In this document: positions 8,115 through 16,865 of the stretch, one piece after another
How positions within the stretch are numbered: the first letter of the stretch is position 1
Layout: every line of letters begins with the position of its first letter
Origin: Croceicoccus marinus
GTDB taxonomy: Bacteria > Pseudomonadota > Alphaproteobacteria > Sphingomonadales > Sphingomonadaceae
Direction of reading: 5' to 3'
Length of the DNA stretch: 64,000 bases
Assembly: GCF_001661675.2 (NCBI RefSeq)
Contig: NZ_CP019604.1
Coordinates: 124,001-188,000, forward strand
Notes under the pieces: generated by a model
Seen by the model: only the letters and a program-made list of their open reading frames with translations
Told to the model about the DNA's origin: nothing
Database searches by the model: none
Translations under genes and position numbers: made by a program

Positions 8115-10127
8115 ATGACGAATCGACATGCCTTGGACTGCGCTTCCCACGATCTCGAAAAGGCGGAGCTGGACATCCTGCTCTTAACGATCGCCGAGAC
8201 GATTGAACGGATGGGGACATACCAGCGCCATGTCGTGGGCAAATCCCTCCTGTGCGAATTGTCGGACAGGTTCGGAATCGATGCAGGCTGGCTTGGCCTG
8301 CATGATCGGCACAAGACCAGCGCCAGGGCGGCGCAGATTCTCCAGCTTGTCCCCGCGATTATTCGCGCGCGGAAGCTCCGGCGCAGGTCCAATGCGCTGG
8401 ACAAACGGATGGATTGGTTGGGGCGGGCCTTCGGGCTCGACCGGGTCGAACGGGATGGGCTGAATATTCTGGCCAGGTTAGAGCTGTTTCCCGAATGGCG
8501 CTCGCTCGTCGAATCCATCATTCGGTCGGGTCATCTTACCCTTGATTTGCTGGCGAAGATGACGGGGCATGGCAAGGGCGTCCTTGACCAAAGATTCCAC
8601 GCAGGGTCGCGTTTGGTTCGGGCTGGTCTGATCCACAGCGATGCCGATGGCGACATCCGTGTCGGCCAATTTCTTGCCAGGCTCACGCGCATGAGGCTGT
8701 CGCGGCCCGAGGCGTTGACCGAAAGGTTGATGCCTGAAGCAGGGCCGTCGCGATTGGGCCATCACGACTTCGCGCACCTTGGGCGTGAGGCGGAGTTGGC
8801 TCTTTCCCTTGTCGCAGCGCGCAAGGGAGCGTCGATCCTGCTTTATGGCCCGCCCGGAACCGGCAAGACCGAATTCGCGCTGCATATTGTTCGATCCGCA
8901 GGGCTCATACCCGTAATGGCCGGCATGACAGATGAACACGGTGACGAACCCAATCGCAGGGACCGTATAGCTCATGTTACGCTTCTGCGCGAGCTGACCC
9001 GGGGGCAGGAGAGTCATGCGATCATCGCGGACGAGGCCGACGATATCCTGCATTATGACTGGAGCAGCGATTCGCGGAACAGCTTTTCCAAGGCTTGGCT
9101 CAACGCCTTTGTCGATGCCCCCGGACCGCCGACGATCTGGATCGTCAACGATGTCAGTTCGCTTGCCGAAACGACGGTACGGCGGATGGATCATGCCGTG
9201 CGCTTCGATTTGCCTCCCGCCGCCGTTCGTCGCCGCATAGTAGGGCGCCATGCTCGTATTGCGGGACTGGCTTTGACCGGCGTGCAAACATCCGCGCTCG
9301 CCGCGCTTCCCGCTTCGCCGGCGGTGCTAGAAACGGCGGTATCAGGGGCCGCAACGATCGGCGGTGGCATTGAGGATGCGCAGCTTATTGGCAGCGGACT
9401 GGTCGAGGCGTTGACGGGCAGTCCGCCGCCGCCGTTTTCGCTGCCTGCGGCTTATGATCCGGAACTCGCCCGCGCGGATCGCGACCTAACTGATCTGGCC
9501 AGGCGTCTCGCCAGTTCTGCTGACAGGAGCTGGAGCTTGCTGTTCCACGGCGCTTCGGGCACCGGGAAAAGCGCCTTTGCGCATTATGTGGCCAGTGCAA
9601 TGGGCCTGGATATCCAGGTCGAACGGGGTTCCGACCTGCTCGATTCCTATGTCGGCGGGACCGAGCGGTTGATCGCCGCCGCCTTTCACCGGGCCGCCCG
9701 TCAAAAAGCGGTGTTGCTGATCGATGAGGCGGATGACTTTCTTTCGGACCGCCGCGGCGCGGTGCGAAGCTGGGAACGAACGATGGTATCCGAAATGCTG
9801 CGGCAGATGGAGGCGCTGCGCGCCCCTTTCATCGCCACTTCCAATCTTGCCGACCGGCTCGACCCTGCCACGCAGCGCAGGTTCACCCTGCAAGCCGAGT
9901 TTAAAGTGTTGGACGAGGGTCGGGCCAATACACAGTTTCGTAGATGGTTCGGCATCGATTCACCCAGCGCGATGCCGCTCGTGGGCCTTACGCCCGGTGA
10001 TTTCGCGCAGGTTTCGCGCCGCGCCAGATTGCTTGGAGAGAATGGGGCGGACCGATTGGCGCGATGGTTGCTAAACGAGGCGCGCGCACGCGGCGCTGTC
10101 AGACAGCCGCTTGGATTTCGCGCATGA
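8115..10127 (+). CDS. Tandem AAA+ ATPase (two ATPase modules)
   Basis: A 670-residue protein. Residues 1-215 have no recognised domain. They are followed by two AAA+ modules. Module 1 has Walker A YGPPGTGKT at about 245-252 and Walker B IIADEADDIL near 303-312. Module 2 has Walker A HGASGTGKS near 479-486, Walker B VLLIDEADDFL near 533-543, a sensor-1-like ATSNLADRLD, and QRRF as a probable arginine-finger region. Both modules keep the key Lys and Asp-Glu residues, so both look able to use ATP. The layout recalls Cdc48/FtsH-type remodelling ATPases, but the N-terminal domain is different. The stop overlaps the start of a PD-(D/E)XK nuclease gene (ATGA), which argues for a functional complex. 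I infer a defence or DNA-processing role. Confidence 0.85.
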   Translation: MTNRHALDCASHDLEKAELDILLLTIAETIERMGTYQRHVVGKSLLCELSDRFGIDAGWLGLHDRHKTSARAAQILQLVPAIIRARKLRRRSNALDKRMDWLGRAFGLDRVERDGLNILARLELFPEWRSLVESIIRSGHLTLDLLAKMTGHGKGVLDQRFHAGSRLVRAGLIHSDADGDIRVGQFLARLTRMRLSRPEALTERLMPEAGPSRLGHHDFAHLGREAELALSLVAARKGASILLYGPPGTGKTEFALHIVRSAGLIPVMAGMTDEHGDEPNRRDRIAHVTLLRELTRGQESHAIIADEADDILHYDWSSDSRNSFSKAWLNAFVDAPGPPTIWIVNDVSSLAETTVRRMDHAVRFDLPPAAVRRRIVGRHARIAGLALTGVQTSALAALPASPAVLETAVSGAATIGGGIEDAQLIGSGLVEALTGSPPPPFSLPAAYDPELARADRDLTDLARRLASSADRSWSLLFHGASGTGKSAFAHYVASAMGLDIQVERGSDLLDSYVGGTERLIAAAFHRAARQKAVLLIDEADDFLSDRRGAVRSWERTMVSEMLRQMEALRAPFIATSNLADRLDPATQRRFTLQAEFKVLDEGRANTQFRRWFGIDSPSAMPLVGLTPGDFAQVSRRARLLGENGADRLARWLLNEARARGAVRQPLGFRA

Positions 10128-10894
10128 CGCGGTATTGCGGCGTGATGGGGCGCAATGAATATACCGCTGTCGCTGCCTTGCCGCGCAGCTGCGATCTGGA
10201 TCACGTTCGCCGTTGGATGGCGTTGCACCCGAACGGGTATCGTCAGGCGATAAACAAGATCGGCAATGCACCGACGCTTGCAAAGCGGCCCGCCGAAGAG
10301 CTGGGCGATGCGAGACGATGGTTCGGCATAACGGACAGAATTCATCCTTTTGCCTGCGAGACACCGCAATGGCTTAGCCTGACCGAAACGCAAGTCATGG
10401 CAGGCATCAAACATTATTTGAACATGGGGCCACCAGCCAGAACGATTACCTTCATGAAGGCTGCGGCACCGTGGATGGCGTGGCCCGCTATGCTATCGCA
10501 GATCGAGATCTTGACCGAGGTTCCGACCGGCAAAGGCGGGCGGATCGATCTCTTGGTGATGGGGGTTTCCGACGGGTGCGCCTGGGGGCTCGCGGTCGAA
10601 GCCAAGTTTGGTGCAAGCCTCGCTCACAACCCGCTTTCCCATTATAGAAAATGTGCTTCTAAAAGCCTTGGCAGGAAAGCGATCGGGGCCGGTTTTGCCA
10701 ATAGTACCAGGCTCGCACTGATCGTTGCCGCGCCAAAAAAGCAATCGATCATCAAAAGCCGTCTCACTTGGAACAAGGATTGGCGTTTCATGGCGTGGAG
10801 CTCGTTGCTTGCTCGTTTCGAGCGCCTTTTGGACCAGACCGACAACGACGCCGAGTTCGCGCATTTTCGAAAACAGATATGGGATTGCCTGTGA
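10124..10894 (+). CDS. PD-(D/E)XK-superfamily nuclease
   Basis: A 256-residue protein with a PD-(D/E)XK nuclease core. GGRIDLLVMG supplies the Asp at about residue 141, and GLAVEAKFG supplies the Glu and Lys at about 159 and 161, spaced by a short beta hairpin as in the family. LSHYRKC follows, where helix contacts are expected. The ATG at 10124 overlaps the TGA of the AAA+ gene by four bases, so translation is coupled. Its own stop overlaps a GTG start in the same way. The pairing suggests that the AAA+ motor positions or gates this nuclease. Its target (phage, plasmid or self DNA) cannot be read from the sequence. Confidence 0.75.
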   Translation: MTRYCGVMGRNEYTAVAALPRSCDLDHVRRWMALHPNGYRQAINKIGNAPTLAKRPAEELGDARRWFGITDRIHPFACETPQWLSLTETQVMAGIKHYLNMGPPARTITFMKAAAPWMAWPAMLSQIEILTEVPTGKGGRIDLLVMGVSDGCAWGLAVEAKFGASLAHNPLSHYRKCASKSLGRKAIGAGFANSTRLALIVAAPKKQSIIKSRLTWNKDWRFMAWSSLLARFERLLDQTDNDAEFAHFRKQIWDCL

Positions 10895-11466
10895 CCGAGC
10901 CTTTTACCGTACCGGAAACCGTCAGCACTTGTTTCTCCGACAAGGCCCTGACCGCTGCCGTCGAGGAAATCCTCGCCGACAGGAAATTCCCTGCCGCGAT
11001 CGAGTGGGATGAGGTCGAGTCATTTCTCAAGGCACGTGCTTCGGCAGAAGCGGTCCGCTGGGATTATTCGCTCGCGCTCTATCGATTTTTCGAGGCGGTG
11101 TGGGGAGATCGCGCGGACTGGATACGCGATCCGGTGGATATGACAGTATCGGACACGGGCTTCGCGGCTGCAGAGCTTTGGGACGATGGGGAGATTAGCG
11201 TAAGATATACAGACGGCGACAGGTCGATCTATCTGCTGGCCGGTTTTGATTCAGGAGAGACCTGGATCGGCATTTGTCCGATAAACAAAAACGGTAAGGC
11301 GTACGAGGATTGGACGGTTGACGGTTTCGCCTGGGACGAGGACGAAGAATATTTCATGCGCAGTTGGAAGCCGAGTGTCGCCGTCGACGACCAGCTGGCC
11401 ATCCACGTCAAGGACGCCGCTGATAGAGCTTTCGAAATAGTGACAGGTCTCTACAGCTCGTATTAA
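10891..11466 (+). CDS. Hypothetical protein, third gene of the AAA+/nuclease operon
   Basis: A 191-residue acidic protein that I do not recognise. The GTG at 10891 overlaps the nuclease stop (GTGA), so it is the fourth member of a tightly packed cassette. The frame continues upstream inside the nuclease gene, but the overlap favours the GTG. No catalytic motif, membrane span or signal peptide is visible; the mid-part (YLLAGFDSGETWIGICPIN) looks like beta-rich globular protein. It could be an inhibitor, sensor or structural subunit of the operon. An IS66 element lies about 200 bp downstream and does not cut the gene. Confidence 0.65.
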   Translation: MTEPFTVPETVSTCFSDKALTAAVEEILADRKFPAAIEWDEVESFLKARASAEAVRWDYSLALYRFFEAVWGDRADWIRDPVDMTVSDTGFAAAELWDDGEISVRYTDGDRSIYLLAGFDSGETWIGICPINKNGKAYEDWTVDGFAWDEDEEYFMRSWKPSVAVDDQLAIHVKDAADRAFEIVTGLYSSY

Positions 11467-11748
11467 ACCCGCCGGTCGAACACACTAACCCCGCCTTGTA
11501 GTGCATAAAGCCGTGCCGGACGCCGAACCCCATCGTCCTGCCGCGTTTCACCTGTGTCTTCCAGAAAGGCGCGCTCCAACACCTTCCGGCGGAAGGCGTC
11601 GGTCTTGTCTTGCTGGGGTGGGGCGATCTGGCAGGCTCGCTCCACCCCAGCAGCTTTGGAACGTATCCATCCGGCGGGGACCGCCTTGTCTGGGTAGGTA
11701 TTGAGCGCTCTTTAGCGTGCTCTTGTGAGCGCGCTTATGGAGTGGTCG

Positions 11749-12123
11749 ATGGGTCAGGTGACGGTGTTTTCGGGGCCAGAGCGGCGCCGACGTTGGAGCG
11801 AGGAAGAGCGGCTGCGGATACTTTCCGATGCTTTCGCGCCGGGCGCCTGCGTTGCCGAGGTGTGCCGACGTCACGATATTTCTTCGGCGCTGATCTACAC
11901 CTGGCGGCGCAAGCTGCGCGAGGCAGGCGAACGGGCAAGCAGCTTATCCGAGGCGTTGCCGGCGCCGGTGTTTGCCGAAGCGGTGGTGGATGAGGACGCA
12001 GCGGCGACCAGCACGGTCGAGCACCCCGTGATGATCATTGATCTGCCGCGCGGCAAGCGGCTGAGCATTTATCCTGCGGCATCACCGGCGCTGGTTGCTG
12101 CCGCATTGAAGGCTCTGCGATGA
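11749..12123 (+). CDS. tnpA: IS66 accessory protein TnpA (copy 1)
   Basis: A 124-residue helix-turn-helix protein of the IS66 TnpA/IS3-orfA type. It has the pattern RRRWSEEERLRILSDAF followed by PGACVAEVCRRHDISSALIYTWRRKLRE, the DNA-recognition helices. The start at 11749 (MGQVTVFSG) matches the start of the second copy; a frame extension of eight codons is less likely. It overlaps tnpB by four bases. Confidence 0.9.
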   Translation: MGQVTVFSGPERRRRWSEEERLRILSDAFAPGACVAEVCRRHDISSALIYTWRRKLREAGERASSLSEALPAPVFAEAVVDEDAAATSTVEHPVMIIDLPRGKRLSIYPAASPALVAAALKALR

Positions 12124-12461
12124 TCCCTCCGAGCGCGCGGGTGTGGATCGCGCTGGGCCACACGGACATGCGGAAGGGCATGCAGGGCCTGGCCCTGCTG
12201 GTGCAGCAGGGTCTCAAGCGTAATCCTCATAGCGGCGATCTGTTCGTGTTTCGCGGCCGCGCGGGATCGCTGATCAAGATCATCTGGCACGACGGGATCG
12301 GCATGTCGCTCTATGCCAAGCGGCTCGAGAAGGGCCGCTTCGTGTGGCCCGCCGCCAAGGAGGGAACGGTGTCGCTGACCCCTTCGCAGTTGGCCTGCCT
12401 GCTGGAGGGGATCGACTGGCGCAACCCGCAGTATACGTGGCGCCCGGCGAGCGCAGGATAA
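12120..12461 (+). CDS. tnpB: IS66 Orf2 family protein TnpB (copy 1)
   Basis: A 113-residue protein with the highly typical IS66 TnpB core: GHTDMRKGMQGLALLVQQ, then LFVFRGRAGSLIKIIWHDGIGMSLYAKRLEKGRF. It ends in LLEGIDWRNPQ. It is required for IS66 transposition, although its biochemical role is unknown. ATG overlaps the tnpA stop (ATGA), so the genes are coupled. Intact. Confidence 0.93.
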   Translation: MIPPSARVWIALGHTDMRKGMQGLALLVQQGLKRNPHSGDLFVFRGRAGSLIKIIWHDGIGMSLYAKRLEKGRFVWPAAKEGTVSLTPSQLACLLEGIDWRNPQYTWRPASAG

Positions 12462-12521
12462 TCGTCAGAAGGTGGTGTTTTGCCCTTGCGGCAGAGGGTG
12501 GAACATGATTCCATCCCTTCC

Positions 12522-14186
12522 ATGGAAGCCGCCATTTCGCCCCTTCCGGACGATGTCGAAGCGCTCAAGGCGCTGGTGGCGACGATGGCCCGCAGAGCCG
12601 AGGAGGCCGAGCAGCACGCCGCCACTGTCGCAGCCGAACTGGCCAACGCCCATGCCCACCAGAGCGCCATCGAAGCGGTGATCGCCCACCTCAAGCTGCA
12701 GATCGCCAAGCTCAGGCGCGAGCAGTATGGCCCCAGCGCCGAGCGCAGCCGCCGCTTGCTTGATCAGATGGAGCTGCAGCTCGAAGAGCTCGAAGCCGAC
12801 GCCGCCGAGGACGATCTGATCGCCGAGGAAGCGGCAGCCAAGACCACCACGGTCACCGCGTTCGAACGCAAGCGGCCCACAAGAAAGCCGTTCCCCGATC
12901 ACCTGCCGCGCGAGCGCGTCGTGGTGCCCGCCCCATGTTCCTGCCCGGCCTGCGGCGGGGATCGGCTCTCCAAGCTCGGCGAAGACGTCACCGAGACGCT
13001 CGAGGTGATCCCGCGCTCGTGGAAGGTGATCCAGACGGTGCGCGAGAAGTTCTCGTGCCGGGACTGCGAGAAGATCGCGCAGGCCCCGGCGCCGTTCCAC
13101 GTGGTCCCGCGCGGATGGGCGGGCCCCAGCTTCCTCGCCATGCTGCTGTTCGAGAAGTTCGGGCAGCACCAACCGCTCAACCGGCAGGCCGAGCGCTTTG
13201 CCCGCGAAGGCGTGCCGCTCAGCGTCTCGACGCTGGCTGATCAGGTCGGCGCAGCTGCCCATGCGCTGATGCCGCTCTACAAGCTGATTGAAGCGCACGT
13301 CCTTGCTTCGGACCGCATCCATGGTGACGATACCACCGTGCCGGTCATGGCCAGGGGCAAGACCGATACGGCTCGATTATGGGTTTACGTTCGCGATGAT
13401 CGCCCGTTCGCCGGATCTGATCCACCAGCTGCCCTGTTCCATTACTCGCGCGATCGGCGCGGCGAGCACCCGCAGACCCATCTCGCGGCATGGTCCGGTA
13501 TCCTGCAGGCCGATGCCTATGGCGGCTACAACGAGCTCTATCGCGAAGGCCGTGATCCCGGTCCCGTGCTGGAAGCTGGATGCTTTGCCCATGCGCGCCG
13601 CAAGTTCTTCGAGCTGGCCGATGTCGTAAGCTCAGCCCGCAAGAAGAGCCGTGGCCAGCGCAGCAGCATGACCTATCCGATCGCGCTGGAAGCCGTGCAG
13701 CGCCTCGACGCCCTGTTCGATATCGAGCGGGGCATCAATGGCACGGCTCCGGCCGAGCGGATTGCCGTTCGCCAGGAACTCAGCGCACCGCTGATGTCCG
13801 AGCTCCACACCTGGCTCACCGCGCAGGTGGCCAAGCTGTCGCGCGGCCATGATCTGACCAAGGCCTGCCTCTACATGCTGAAGCGCTGGGACGCGTTCAC
13901 CCGCTTCCTTGACGACGGCAGGATCTGCCTCACCAACAATGCTGCCGAACGCGCGTTGCGCTGCATCCCGCTCGGCCGCAAGGCATGGCTGTTCTGCGGG
14001 TCCGACCGCGGCGGGCAACGCGCCGCCATCATCTACACGCTGATCCAGACCGCCAAGCTCAATGACGTCGATCCGCAGGCCTGGCTCGCCGATGTCCTCG
14101 CCCGCATTGCCGATCACCCCGCCACCAGGCTCGACGAGCTTCTGCCATGGAACTGGGCGCCGCTCCCCGACGCAATCGCCGCGTAA
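12522..14186 (+). CDS. tnpC: IS66 DDE transposase TnpC (copy 1)
   Basis: A transposase of about 554 residues. It has an N-terminal coiled-coil/leucine-zipper region, and a zinc-binding segment with CSCPACGG and later FSCRDCE. A DDE catalytic domain follows, containing HGDDTTVPVM, LQADAYGGYNELY and NNAAERALR. The conserved CFAHARRKF is present. The start at 12522 (MEAAISPLPDD) fits copy 2; an ATG 14 codons upstream is in frame. No frameshift or stop interrupts it, so the element may be active. Confidence 0.93.
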   Translation: MEAAISPLPDDVEALKALVATMARRAEEAEQHAATVAAELANAHAHQSAIEAVIAHLKLQIAKLRREQYGPSAERSRRLLDQMELQLEELEADAAEDDLIAEEAAAKTTTVTAFERKRPTRKPFPDHLPRERVVVPAPCSCPACGGDRLSKLGEDVTETLEVIPRSWKVIQTVREKFSCRDCEKIAQAPAPFHVVPRGWAGPSFLAMLLFEKFGQHQPLNRQAERFAREGVPLSVSTLADQVGAAAHALMPLYKLIEAHVLASDRIHGDDTTVPVMARGKTDTARLWVYVRDDRPFAGSDPPAALFHYSRDRRGEHPQTHLAAWSGILQADAYGGYNELYREGRDPGPVLEAGCFAHARRKFFELADVVSSARKKSRGQRSSMTYPIALEAVQRLDALFDIERGINGTAPAERIAVRQELSAPLMSELHTWLTAQVAKLSRGHDLTKACLYMLKRWDAFTRFLDDGRICLTNNAAERALRCIPLGRKAWLFCGSDRGGQRAAIIYTLIQTAKLNDVDPQAWLADVLARIADHPATRLDELLPWNWAPLPDAIAA

Positions 14187-14334
14187 CTTCGGCTACGCCT
14201 CGGCCGGCGTCACACCGCGGCCTTCACCGGATGGATACTTTGGAACATCGTGTTGGCGAACCAACTTCTTTCCGGAAGAGAACATACGATCCCCGTCACG
14301 AAAGCTGATCCCGCGCCCACAATAAGACAATTGG

Positions 14335-14817
14335 CTAGGCGAAAAGCGCGAGGATGGTCCCCGCACTTCCCAGCAGCGCACCGCCCATTGCCACGAACAT
14401 TATAGCTGCCAGGAACCACGCCCGATCCTCGGCAAGTGGGGCCGCTGTCGTCAGGCGGCGCCAGAAGCTATTGCCATCATCGATCTTGTCCATCGTGTTG
14501 GCCGCCTTCGCTAGCACGTGCTCGGTGTATCGGGCGGATGATTCCAGCTGCTGAACACGCGTGATGGTCGCCTCGATGCCGGCCGCCATGACGGGCATGA
14601 GGTCATGCAACTGCTTGAACGAATTCTGCATATCGCGAGCAAGCGCTTGGATGTGCGCATCTCTATTCGTTATCACGAGAAAGTGAATATGGAGTGCGCA
14701 TAGGCAGAGATATGAATCGTCGATTCCCGTCTCGACCAGGCGCGACATCAGCTGGTGTTCCAGTTCGTTCGGTCGCCGGTCAAAAAGGCTCCTCCACAGA
14801 ATCGAGATATTATCCAC
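14335..14817 (-). CDS. Mobilisation-region membrane protein, unknown
   Basis: A 160-residue protein with a long helical N-terminal part and one C-terminal transmembrane segment at about residues 130-158 (AWFLAAIMFVAMGGALLGSAG). The GTG at 14817 overlaps the stop region of the preceding gene (GTGGATAA), which supports it over longer upstream frames. It is the last gene of a three-gene set reading away from the relaxase across the presumed oriT. Small tail-anchored proteins in this position occur in several mobilisation regions, but I do not recognise the family. Inference: an accessory factor for transfer or relaxosome anchoring. Confidence 0.65.
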   Translation of the reverse strand: MDNISILWRSLFDRRPNELEHQLMSRLVETGIDDSYLCLCALHIHFLVITNRDAHIQALARDMQNSFKQLHDLMPVMAAGIEATITRVQQLESSARYTEHVLAKAANTMDKIDDGNSFWRRLTTAAPLAEDRAWFLAAIMFVAMGGALLGSAGTILALFA

Positions 14818-15517
14818 GGCAGTACTCCTCGAGTTGCAGACGGAACGCGCGCAATTCGGAATTGAGCATGAGCTTGCTTCCCGGCTGCGCTGACGTGGCG
14901 ATCGCTTCGCTGAGCGTAGAATGCCTCTGAAAGAAAGTTGATTTGATGTCGCCGCTGAGGCGAGGTAGCGTGACAAACATGCTCGATTTTTGCATGGCTC
15001 CCGTCGGCTTGGTCACGATCAGGGGCACAGGCAAGCCGGCCCGCGCGAGATGCTGTACAATGCGAGGGTCTTCTTCGTTTTCATCAGCCACGTAGATGAT
15101 GTAAACGGGGCGGGCGAGAGTTGCTTCGAGCTTCCGGTAGATTTCATCTACCCGGTGCAAAAGGCCCGGTTCGAACTCGATGATGGTCAGTTCATCAAGG
15201 CGATTAATCCTGATATCGAGGATCTCCGCGATCACCATGTCGGTTGTATTTTGAATGTGGAACCTGGCCCCTTTATGCGCACGGTGCGCGTAACCAGTCA
15301 TGCCTGCGCACTCGATGAAGGTGCCCTTTCGTTCCGCCCCGGCAAGACAGAATATCGTCGATGATAATGTGCTCGCGCCAACTCCGCCCCTACTTCTGCA
15401 GACAAGAATGGTTGCAGACTGCTCCGAGCCTGAGAAGGTCAGTGGGTGCGAGAGTGTTCTCTCCGTTTCCGCAGCAATATGCTGCTGGATCGGGTTGAGC
15501 GGCGTCAATGCGTTCAT
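14810..15517 (-). CDS. ParA/MobB-like protein with an altered Walker A
   Basis: A 235-residue protein with the fold pattern of deviant-Walker ParA-type ATPases. Near residues 39-51 it has CRSRGGVGASTLS, which aligns with the normal KGGVGKST but has Ala in place of the catalytic Lys. Later strands ELTIIEFEPG, YIIYVADENEE and LPVPLIVTKP match the core strands and switch regions. ATP binding may therefore be lost or changed. The start overlaps the upstream stop (TAATG). It belongs to the three-gene mobilisation operon and may help the relaxase or position the plasmid. Confidence 0.65.
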   Translation of the reverse strand: MNALTPLNPIQQHIAAETERTLSHPLTFSGSEQSATILVCRSRGGVGASTLSSTIFCLAGAERKGTFIECAGMTGYAHRAHKGARFHIQNTTDMVIAEILDIRINRLDELTIIEFEPGLLHRVDEIYRKLEATLARPVYIIYVADENEEDPRIVQHLARAGLPVPLIVTKPTGAMQKSSMFVTLPRLSGDIKSTFFQRHSTLSEAIATSAQPGSKLMLNSELRAFRLQLEEYCRG

Positions 15518-16224
15518 TAGAAGAGGTCCTCTTGTTCGATATCTGATTGTTCGTTTTCTCCGCTAAGCGGCGGAAGAATTTCTTGCTCATTCGAGCCTCG
15601 CGCCGAGGACGCGGATTGGCCATGAGGCCAGACGTTCGAACCGGCGTCCGTCGGCTTTTCATTCGCGCTCGAGGGCGCTTCCGATCTCCTTTCTTCGAAA
15701 GTCAGATCTTCCGGTACGCTGCTTTTCGACGGCTGCGTGTCTGGCGTTTCAGCCCCTTCTGCAACAGCGTCGGGGGGTACGGATTGTGACGGTCTGATCT
15801 TCGGTTTTGATTTCTTGGCTCGGGCCTTGGGCTTGTCGTCCGGCGATAGGGTTGTCGCATCGGACGGACCTCGAGCAATTCCTTCAATCTCAGCGAATAC
15901 CGCCACCTCCTCTGCCGCGATTTCGGCGATCAACCGGCATTTCCAGTCGTCCACCATCGCGATCCAGGCCTTGTTCTGCGCCTTTTGCAATCGGCGCTCG
16001 GCGGCTCGCTTGGAAGCTTTCGTCGAAGTGGACATGAGGTCGGGGTGCTTCTTAGCCTGCCTCGCCTGATAGGCCTCACATGCGGCTTCTTTGGTGTTGC
16101 GCTGCTGGAGAGCCTTTGTCTCAAGCTCGTTGTAGCGTTGCCGATATTCAGCCTTCTCGAGCTCGTACTCGGTGACGCGAGCGAGCAAGCACCGTGCGAT
16201 TTCATCTAGTTTCGGTTTCATCAT
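15517..16224 (-). CDS. Mobilisation-region coiled-coil protein, MobC-like position
   Basis: A 235-residue protein. The first 120 residues are charged and strongly helical (coiled-coil prediction by eye). The rest is a low-complexity acidic tail rich in Ser, Pro and Glu ending in EQEDLF. Its position next to the oriT gap and opposite the relaxase gene is typical for accessory relaxosome proteins such as MobC. I see no clear ribbon-helix-helix or other DNA-binding motif, so this role is inferred from context. The stop overlaps the next gene (TAATG). Confidence 0.6.
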   Translation of the reverse strand: MMKPKLDEIARCLLARVTEYELEKAEYRQRYNELETKALQQRNTKEAACEAYQARQAKKHPDLMSTSTKASKRAAERRLQKAQNKAWIAMVDDWKCRLIAEIAAEEVAVFAEIEGIARGPSDATTLSPDDKPKARAKKSKPKIRPSQSVPPDAVAEGAETPDTQPSKSSVPEDLTFEERRSEAPSSANEKPTDAGSNVWPHGQSASSARGSNEQEILPPLSGENEQSDIEQEDLF

Positions 16225-16865
16225 GCAGTGGTTATAGGATGAAATCTCGCGATCACCAAATACCGTTCGAAATTTTTTTGCGACGCGAGATCAGTCGACT
16301 CCGACACCGAGAAAAGGATCGCTACGGCGCCCTTATATTGCGAACCAAAGCGAGATCTTCGTTCGGAATGATGGGTGAAAGTTTTGAACGAAAATTCCTC
16401 TATCGTTCGTGAAGCAGATCTAATCTCTGACGAACCAGAATCCTATTTCGGTTCCGGATTGCTACTTACGAATGCAGAAAATGATTTTGTTCGGATTGCT
16501 CCCGATTAGGCGCAATACCTCAGGAAGAGGCGCAGCTTCGCAGCACCCCTCCCTGTTGCGTCCTTCGCCACTTCGGCTTCGGATAAGGCTCGCGGCGCTC
16601 GCACGTCGACCTCTCGGCCTCCTTCGTTGGGCGGGCTAAAGCCCTCGGGGCGGCGCCTGGCGGTGCCTTGGGGTTTGATTTTTCGAACGCGACGCGCTCC
16701 ATCTTTTATTCGACTGCACGAACCGATCGCCGCGGCATCTCGCTCTCGCTGCCGGCATCCACTCGCAATCAAATCTGGCTTGCTCAAAAACTCGATCACA
16801 ACGTGTCATAGCTGAGTTATAGGTCTGCTTGTCGATTTGCGTTCTCGCATCCTACAACCACTCAC
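16225..16865. other. Probable oriT / divergent promoter region
   Basis: This 641-bp gap separates the relaxase gene from the divergent mobilisation operon, the usual place for an origin of transfer. The left half (about 16230-16500) is clearly richer in A+T than its surroundings and contains many GTTCG/CGAAC words in both orientations, which could be binding sites. The right half holds short G+C-rich inverted repeats such as GGGCTAAAGCCC near 16636. I cannot point to the nic site. No convincing gene is present. Confidence 0.4.

Larger units (their letters stand above)
11663..14238 (+). mobile_element. IS66-family insertion sequence, copy 1
   Basis: A complete 2576-bp element with the standard tnpA-tnpB-tnpC order. 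The left end begins GTATCCATCCGG and the right end is its inverted match CCGGATGGATAC. The 8-bp sequence TTTGGAAC occurs directly outside both ends (11655-11662 and 14239-14246). That is a perfect target duplication and shows simple, probably recent, insertion. It landed in intergenic DNA between the AAA+/nuclease operon and the mobilisation genes. A related but clearly diverged copy lies at 38904-41656. Confidence 0.95.

Noticed and set aside
11463..11645. 60-codon minus-strand frame next to IS66 copy 1
   Set aside because: Joining the flanks across one target copy gives no recognisable gene and no good start.
16620..16660. GGGCTAAAGCCC hairpin as a terminator or nic site
   Set aside because: The stem is only 4-5 bp with a tiny loop and has no T run; too weak to call.
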